The notes beneath the pieces were generated by a model. It was not told the origin of the DNA, made no database searches, and was given only the letters and a program-made list of their open reading frames with translations. From positions 1 through 64,000 of the forward strand of contig CAWCLK010000009.1 of assembly GCA_963796225.1 (NCBI GenBank): a stretch of DNA of 64,000 bases. Direction: 5' to 3'. Made by a program: the position numbers and the translations under genes. Shown here piece by piece: positions 59,293 to 64,000 of the stretch. The stretch is from CAWCLK01 sp963796225. GTDB taxonomy: Bacteria; Actinomycetota; Nitriliruptoria; Nitriliruptorales; Nitriliruptoraceae. The first letter of the stretch is position 1. Every line of letters starts with the position of its first letter.

Positions 59293-60246
59293 TCAGATCT
59301 GGCGACCGAAGGTGAACCGCTCCTGGTCGCTGGGCAGCACCCCGTAGAAGGTGGTCTCCGCCACCGGGACGTCGGGTGGGGCGAGGTCCACCAGCCGCAC
59401 GGTGTCGCGCCCCGCGAGCTCGCGGAGGGCATCGACGGGGCCGGTGACGACCGCGGCGAACACGATCGCCGGGTCCGACCGCAGCGTGTTGCGCAGGGCC
59501 ACGAGCTCGTCCAGTCGGGCCTCGTAGTCGGCCCGGAAGGACTCGTCCTCGACACCGGACTCGAGGGTGGAACGGACCTCGGCCTCCTCCTGCTGGAGGG
59601 TGGCGACGACGTCGTCGATCTCGGCGGCGAGCTGGCCCTGGATGCCCGCGTCCGCCACCTGGACCTCGGCGGGGCGCGGCGTGCGTTCGGGCAGCCGGTA
59701 CTGGACCAGGTGCGCGTCCAGGCCCTGCAGCACCGTGGCCGCCTCGCCCGGTTCGAGGAAGGTGTCGAAGGAGACGACGGCGACGCGCTCGCCGTCGTCG
59801 GCCGCCGCCAGGGCCTCGCGGCGGGACGCGAGGTAGGGATCGACGGCCGTCGCGACGACGGGTCCGACCGTCCCCACCGATGCGCTGTCGTTGTCGCCGC
59901 CGGGCACGACGTCCCCGGCGGCGGCCGGGGCACCCTGGTTCTCGGCGGCCTGCCGCGCCTGCTCGCGCAGCCGGGGGTAGCGCTGGAAGTTGACCGTCGC
60001 CGCCCCGAACAGCAGCAGCACGGCCACGAAGGCCAGCAGCCCCGGGTGCTCGCGGACCGACCGGGCGGGGCGCCCACCGGCGACGCGGTCGTCCAGGCCA
60101 CGCAACAGGCGCCCGGGCAGTCCCAGGACACGGCCGACCGGCCGCGCGAGCCGTTGCAGGCGCGGCACCAGGACGTCGTCGAGCCGTCGCAACCGCGAGG
60201 GCGGTGACGTGTCGTGCACGGTGTCGTCGGGCGGCATGGCCGACAT
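59293..60246 (-). CDS. Membrane-anchored hypothetical protein, 317 aa
   Basis: No family recognised. A basic cytoplasmic N-terminus of about 65 residues (LRRLDDVLVPRLQRLARPVG) is followed by one transmembrane helix (LLAFVAVLLLFGAATVNF, about residues 70-87). The outer part has an alpha/beta look (ERVAVVSFDTFLEPGEAATV, IVFAAVVTGPVDALRELAG) interrupted by a charged coiled coil (EIDDVVATLQQEEAEVRSTL). ATG at 60246 has GGGGGAG close upstream; the ATG three codons on is a possible alternative. Between dnaE and rluD. Confidence 0.8.
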   Translation of the reverse strand: MSAMPPDDTVHDTSPPSRLRRLDDVLVPRLQRLARPVGRVLGLPGRLLRGLDDRVAGGRPARSVREHPGLLAFVAVLLLFGAATVNFQRYPRLREQARQAAENQGAPAAAGDVVPGGDNDSASVGTVGPVVATAVDPYLASRREALAAADDGERVAVVSFDTFLEPGEAATVLQGLDAHLVQYRLPERTPRPAEVQVADAGIQGQLAAEIDDVVATLQQEEAEVRSTLESGVEDESFRADYEARLDELVALRNTLRSDPAIVFAAVVTGPVDALRELAGRDTVRLVDLAPPDVPVAETTFYGVLPSDQERFTFGRQI

Positions 60247-60288
60247 GGTCTCCCCCGAGGTGGAGCGCGAGAGGGTACCGGCGGGGCG

Positions 60289-61230
60289 TCAGCCGGCCGG
60301 CGGGGCGTCCGGGTCCAGTCCCGCGGCCGCCGCGGCGTCGCGCAGGTCGTCGGGCAGGGGTTCGACCAGCCGCACGTGCTCGCCCGTGACCGGGTGCACG
60401 AAGCCGAGCGTGGCGGCGTGGAGGAACGGGCGGTGCAGGTCGAGCGTGTCGGCCACGGCCGGGGACGCGCCGTAGCGCAGGTCCCCGACCACGGGCGCCC
60501 CGGCGAAGGCGAGGTGGACCCGGATCTGGTGGGTGCGGCCGGTCTCCAGCCGGCAGTCGACCAGCGTCACGACGGCCGTGCCGGCACGTCCGCTCCCCCG
60601 CACGCCCCAGTGGGTGATGGCGGGCTTGCCGCCCTCGACGGCGGCGAAGCGTTGCCGGTCCCGCGGGTCACGGCCGATCGGGGCGTCCACGCGCCCCGTG
60701 GTGGACGGCAGGCTGCCCTGGGCCAGGGCCACGTAGCGGCGTTCCACGTCCCGTCGGCGCAGCAGGTCGACCAACCCCTCGTGGGCACGGTCGGTGCACG
60801 CGACGACCAGCAGGCCGGAGGTGTCCCTGTCCAGGCGGTGGACGATGCCGGGACGTTCCTCGCCCCCGCGCGGTGCCAGCGGCACCCCGGCGGCACGCAG
60901 CGCGTCCACCAGGGTCCCCGAGGCATGGCCCGCCCCGGGATGGACCACGAGGCCGGGCGGCTTGGCGAGCACCAGCAGGTGCTCGTCCTGCCAGCGCACC
61001 GGGGGCAGTGCGGGTGCGGGGTGCGGGGCCGGCGCGTCCGGGAGCTCGGCGACCTCGACGACATCCCCGGCGTGCAGGACGTCCGACCGGCGCAGCGGGC
61101 GTCCCGCCCGGGTCACGCCGCCGTCGGCGAACCGTGCTGCCGCGCGGCTGCGCGAGCACCCGAGCAGGTCGGCCACGACGACGTCCGCGCGTCGCCCGTC
61201 GGCGTCCGCCGGGACGACGTGGGTGGTCAT
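60289..61230 (-). CDS. rluD: RluD-family 23S rRNA pseudouridine synthase
   Basis: 313 residues. N-terminal S4 RNA-binding domain (RADVVVADLLGCSRSRAAAR), then the synthase domain with PPGLVVHPGAGHASGTLVDA and the catalytic Asp in GIVHRLDRDTSGLLVVA; KPAITHWGV, LETGRTHQIRVHLAFAG and PFLHAATLGFVHP complete the family pattern. ATG at 61230 overlaps lspA as ATGA. Indel-free. Confidence 0.94.
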   Translation of the reverse strand: MTTHVVPADADGRRADVVVADLLGCSRSRAAARFADGGVTRAGRPLRRSDVLHAGDVVEVAELPDAPAPHPAPALPPVRWQDEHLLVLAKPPGLVVHPGAGHASGTLVDALRAAGVPLAPRGGEERPGIVHRLDRDTSGLLVVACTDRAHEGLVDLLRRRDVERRYVALAQGSLPSTTGRVDAPIGRDPRDRQRFAAVEGGKPAITHWGVRGSGRAGTAVVTLVDCRLETGRTHQIRVHLAFAGAPVVGDLRYGASPAVADTLDLHRPFLHAATLGFVHPVTGEHVRLVEPLPDDLRDAAAAAGLDPDAPPAG

Positions 61231-61784
61231 GCCGACGGTTCGACCGCGTCGGGGCCGACGACCGCGTCGTCGTTGCGGTCGGTGCGCCACAGGTCCAGCA
61301 CGAGCAGGGCGAAGCCGATCGTGATGGCCGTGTCGGCGACGTTGAACCGCGGGAACCCGCCCCAGGCGACGAAGTCGATCACGTGGCCGTGGAGGAAGCG
61401 CGGGTCGCCGGCGTCACCGGACCGGAACACCCGGTCGAGGGCGTTGCCGAGGGCACCGGCGAGCAGGAGCCCGTAGGCCCAGGCCGCCCGCCGCCCCGGG
61501 GCGTGGGGCAGGTTGCGCACCACGATGGCGGTGACCACCACGGTGACGATCAGGAAGAACCAGCTCGGCGCGTCGATCCCGTACGCGCCGCCGTCGTTGT
61601 AGACCAGCTGCCAGCCGACGTTGGACCCCAGCAGGGCCACCTCGACCCCGCGGTCGAGCACGACCTCGGCGATCCGCTTGGTGGCCTGGTCGAGGATCAC
61701 CGCCGTGGCGGCCACCTGGTAGCCGACGCGCGTGGCGACATCCCGGGGATGCGCGAGCACGTCGAGGGTGGCCGAGGACGCCAC
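61227..61784 (-). CDS. lspA: Signal peptidase II (lipoprotein signal peptidase)
   Basis: 185 residues, four membrane helices; removes signal peptides from prolipoproteins such as the betaine-binding and DUF4015 lipoproteins here. Catalytic Asp regions are visible in YNDGGAYGI, AGALGNALDRVFR, HVIDFVAWGGFPRFNVADTAITIG. The first motif reads ILDQATKR where the family has D-x-x-(S/T)-K. GTG at 61784 lies 2 bp after the TraR/DksA stop. A C-terminal extension of about 15 acidic residues. Confidence 0.93.
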   Translation of the reverse strand: MASSATLDVLAHPRDVATRVGYQVAATAVILDQATKRIAEVVLDRGVEVALLGSNVGWQLVYNDGGAYGIDAPSWFFLIVTVVVTAIVVRNLPHAPGRRAAWAYGLLLAGALGNALDRVFRSGDAGDPRFLHGHVIDFVAWGGFPRFNVADTAITIGFALLVLDLWRTDRNDDAVVGPDAVEPSA

Positions 61785-61786
61785 CG

Positions 61787-62164
61787 TCAGCGCCGACGTT
61801 CCTCGCCGCGCTTGCAGTCCATGCACAGCGTGGCGTAGGGCAGGGCCTCGAGCCGGTCCCGTTCGATGGCCTGACCGCAGTTCTCGCACACGCCGTAGGT
61901 CCCGGCGTCCATCCGCTCGAGGGCCGCCTCGACCTCCGCGAGGATGCGACGGGCGTGCCCCGACAGCGACTGGGCACGATCGCGCTCGAGGTTCGCCGAC
62001 CCCGAGTCCGCCGGGTCGTCGTCGAACCCGCCGTCACGCCAGCGTGAGACGTCAGCCTCGGCGTCGAGGTCGCTGACCTGCCCGAGCAGCTCGTCGCGCT
62101 CGGCCTCGAGGGCGGCGCGGAGCTGCTTCTGCAGCGTCTTGGGGAGGGTCTTGCGTGCGGACAT
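61787..62164 (-). CDS. TraR/DksA-family zinc-finger protein
   Basis: 125 residues. N-terminal coiled coil (LQKQLRAALEAERDELLGQV) and the C4 zinc finger CENCG...CMDC with the intervening PYATL, as in DksA/TraR proteins that enter the RNA polymerase secondary channel. The coiled-coil tip carries DDDPADSGSANLERD. ATG at 62164. First of the TraR-lspA-rluD unit, as in other actinobacteria. Confidence 0.93.
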   Translation of the reverse strand: MSARKTLPKTLQKQLRAALEAERDELLGQVSDLDAEADVSRWRDGGFDDDPADSGSANLERDRAQSLSGHARRILAEVEAALERMDAGTYGVCENCGQAIERDRLEALPYATLCMDCKRGEERRR

Positions 62165-62262
62165 GGCGCCCCGGCGGTCGGACGGGCCCGTTCGGACCCG
62201 GTGGACTCGGCGGCGCGGAAGGTAGCAGCCCCCGCCAACGGTGCTCGCAGCAGCCGTGACGG

Positions 62263-62445
62263 TCAGACCGCGATCGTGTCCGGGGCTCGGTGGCCGGCCT
62301 CGACACCCGCTCGGCGCAGCCGCTCCAGCGTGTCGTGCACCCCCTGCCGGTAGGTGGCCGGGTCGTCGTGCCAGCAGGCTCGCCGCAGCATGGCACGCTC
62401 GAGCTCGGCCAGGTCGACCGTCGTCTGGTCGCCGCGTGGCTCCAT
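62263..62445 (-). CDS. Small hypothetical protein, 60 aa
   Basis: No family recognised. Acidic/basic helical protein (VDLAELERAMLRRACWHDDP then YRQGVHDTLERLRRAGVEAG). ATG at 62445 has GGGAG 4 nt upstream; an in-frame ATG at about 62490 would add 15 residues. Diverges from ileS. Confidence 0.6.
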   Translation of the reverse strand: MEPRGDQTTVDLAELERAMLRRACWHDDPATYRQGVHDTLERLRRAGVEAGHRAPDTIAV

Positions 62446-62570
62446 GTCGCTCCCGTCTCGGCGTCCGTGTCGTCTTGCGAGGTCCACCATCCACCGTGGC
62501 GGGTGTCCGGTGGATTGCAATGACCGTACGCCGGGTGCGTTACGGCCAGATGACCGGCACGTGAGAAGGC

Positions 62571-62880
62571 GAGTATCATCCGTCCGAACGCAGTGACCGG
62601 GGACGCGACGCGCCGCCCCACACCACGAGCGAGCCGGGACGGTGGAAGCCGGCGGTCGTGGCCGGCGCCGTCATCACCCCGCGAGCGGCCACCCGAAGCC
62701 CCACGCCCGCCAGGCGTGCCGGGGGGAGGGCCGGACGTCCCCCGGACGACACCCGGGCACACGAGTGGGACCGATCCAGGTCGGGCCAACGAGGGTGGTA
62801 CCGCGGCGCGATCGCGTCGTCCCTCGAGTCTGCTGGCCCCCGCCGATCCCCCGGGACGGCTCCCCGACCCTCGTGGTGCA
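62571..62880 (+). promoter_or_regulatory. T-box riboswitch controlling ileS
   Basis: A tRNA-Ile-sensing leader. The T-box core GAGGGTGGTACCGCGG (62791-62806) closes with CCCTC (62821-62825) to form the antisequestor. A stem III-like block (GAGCGAGCCGGGACGGTGGA, about 62628-62647) precedes it, and ATC triplets that could serve as the specifier occur in GAGTATCATC (62571-62580). ACGAGGGT (62789-62796) is exactly complementary to ACCCTCGT (62867-62874), which sits just before the ileS start: the alternative pairing would mask the ribosome-binding region. This fits translational T-boxes of actinobacterial ileS. TATCAT (62574-62579) also resembles a -10 box, in which case the leader starts near 62586. 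Confidence 0.85.
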
Positions 62881-62884
62881 CCTC

Positions 62885-64000
62885 ATGTCGGACTCCCCCA
62901 CGTCCTCCGCCCGCTCGTGGCCCGAGGTCACGCCCCAGCCGGACCTGCCCGGCATGGAGCAGACCGTCCTCGACCTGTGGTCCCGCCACGACGTGTTCCA
63001 CACGTCGATGCGCCGGCGCGCCGGCGGACCGGTCTACTCGTTCTACGAGGGCCCGCCGACCGCCAACGGCACCCCGGGCACCCACCACGTCGAGGCGCGG
63101 GTGTTCAAGGACGTGTTCCCCCGGTACCGGGCCATGAAGGGCTTCGACGTCCCGCGCAAGGCCGGCTGGGACTGCCACGGCCTGCCGGTCGAGCTCGAGG
63201 TCGAGAAGGAGCTCGGGCTCAACTCGAAGGCCGAGATCGAGGAGTTCGGCATCGAGGCGTTCAACGCCCGGTGCCGCGAGTCGGTGCAGCGCTACGTCGG
63301 TGAGTTCGAGCGCCTCACCGAACGCATCGGCTTCTGGGTCGACATGTCCGACGCCTACTGGACCATGGACCCCACCTACGTCGACTCGCTGTGGTGGGCC
63401 CTCAAGGAGCTCTGGTCCCGCGACCTCATCTTCCAGGACTTCCGCGTCGCCCCGTACTGCGCCCGGTGCGGCACCGGCCTGTCCGACGCCGAGGTGTCGC
63501 AGGGCTACCAGACCGTCGTGGACCCGTCGGTGTACGTGCGGTTCCCGCTGGTCGACGGCGAGCTGAGCAAGGTCGGGGCGTCGCTGGTCGTGTGGACCAC
63601 CACCCCCTGGACCCTGCCGTCGAACGTCGCGGTGGCCATCAACCGTGACCTGGCCTACGAGCTGTGGCGCGCCCCCACCGCCCCCGGCGGCGGGGACGAG
63701 CTGCTGGTGATCGCCGCCGACCTGGCGCACAAGCTCGGCGAGGACGCCGAGAAGGTCCAGGACGTGCCGGCCGAGGACCTGCTCGGCCTGCACTACGAGG
63801 CACCGTTCACGATCGTCGAAGAGCCCGACGAGGACTACCGCTACGTCGTCGACGCCGACTACGTGACGGCCAGCGACGGGTCCGGGCTGGTCCACACCGC
63901 CCCCGCCTTCGGTGCCGACGACATGGAGACGGGCCGCCGCCACGGCCTGCCCGTGGTCAACCCGGTCGACGCGCAGGGCCGGTTCACCGCCGGCCCGTGG
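62885..64000 (+). CDS. ileS: Isoleucyl-tRNA synthetase, 5' part (runs off the window)
   Basis: 372 residues of the N-terminal half, open to the last base. ATG at 62885 with only a weak GGTG upstream, in line with control by the leader. Opening EGPPTANGTPGTHHVEARVF carries the HIGH-equivalent in the form found in the eukaryote-like (type 2) bacterial IleRS. Then KAGWDCHGLPVELEVEKELG, the zinc-type CARCGTGLSDAEV, and the editing domain WTTTPWTLPSNVAVAI with DGSGLVHTAPAFGADD. The KMSKS part lies beyond the window. Confidence 0.96.
   Translation, partial: MSDSPTSSARSWPEVTPQPDLPGMEQTVLDLWSRHDVFHTSMRRRAGGPVYSFYEGPPTANGTPGTHHVEARVFKDVFPRYRAMKGFDVPRKAGWDCHGLPVELEVEKELGLNSKAEIEEFGIEAFNARCRESVQRYVGEFERLTERIGFWVDMSDAYWTMDPTYVDSLWWALKELWSRDLIFQDFRVAPYCARCGTGLSDAEVSQGYQTVVDPSVYVRFPLVDGELSKVGASLVVWTTTPWTLPSNVAVAINRDLAYELWRAPTAPGGGDELLVIAADLAHKLGEDAEKVQDVPAEDLLGLHYEAPFTIVEEPDEDYRYVVDADYVTASDGSGLVHTAPAFGADDMETGRRHGLPVVNPVDAQGRFTAGPW

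Overview
The window is chromosomal DNA of a very GC-rich (roughly 73-75% by eye) actinobacterium. Two secreted proteases carry cell-wall-binding type 2 repeats, ileS has a T-box leader, and the gene order ileS / TraR-DksA / lspA / rluD / dnaE / hisDC..hisBHAF / hisI-trpE / trpCBA follows the order I recall from Streptomyces-type chromosomes. A deep-branching actinobacterium (Nitriliruptoria/Euzebya-like) is a guess from the abundance of those repeats, not a result.

Layout. 0-9.6 kb: a cell-wall-anchored subtilase, a methyltransferase-recD2-helical repeat protein operon, a CPBP membrane protease and small unknown genes. 9.6-14.8 kb: an intergenic region with hairpins and a promoter driving a Lys-rich coiled-coil protein, then YqeY, a lipid-binding-like protein, a carboxymuconolactone decarboxylase-type protein, an acyl-CoA carboxylase beta subunit and a stress-type protein. 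14.8-18.3 kb: a membrane Ser/Thr kinase, a PdtaR-like ANTAR regulator, a tRNA with a CAA anticodon but a short variable loop, and an HNH nuclease. 18.3-22.6 kb: an SGNH/MBOAT/glycosidase-like envelope locus. 22.8-26 kb: a glycine betaine ABC importer. 26.2-46.4 kb: an LD-carboxypeptidase and the trp and his genes on the minus strand, interrupted several times by plus-strand genes (a large M6 protease, a SLOG/zinc-ribbon pair, a 2H phosphoesterase, a sensor kinase). 42.8-52.5 kb: a 4,833-bp tandem duplication carrying kinase 1 (5'-truncated in copy 2), hisC, hisD and kinase 2 (5'-truncated in copy 1). 53.6-64 kb: a second subtilase with a Trp-rich tail, dnaE, rluD, lspA, a TraR/DksA protein and T-box-controlled ileS, which runs off the end.

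The assembly needs care. At least fifteen clearly conserved genes (dnaE, the ABC ATPase, YqeY, the kinase, MBOAT, both subtilases and others) are broken by single-base frame changes while all their motifs survive in the other frame. This looks like indel error in the consensus rather than gene decay. Such genes are reported here over their full span with the break positions. By contrast, the differences between the two copies of the duplication are nearly all synonymous third-base substitutions, so those copies are real diverged sequences (paralogues, or alleles of two strains joined by the assembler).

Functionally the window combines core synthesis of His and Trp (with HisA probably doubling as TrpF), replication and translation genes, osmolyte uptake and a rich set of cell-surface proteins. 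Most operons use 4-base ATGA/GTGA overlaps, indicating translational coupling.
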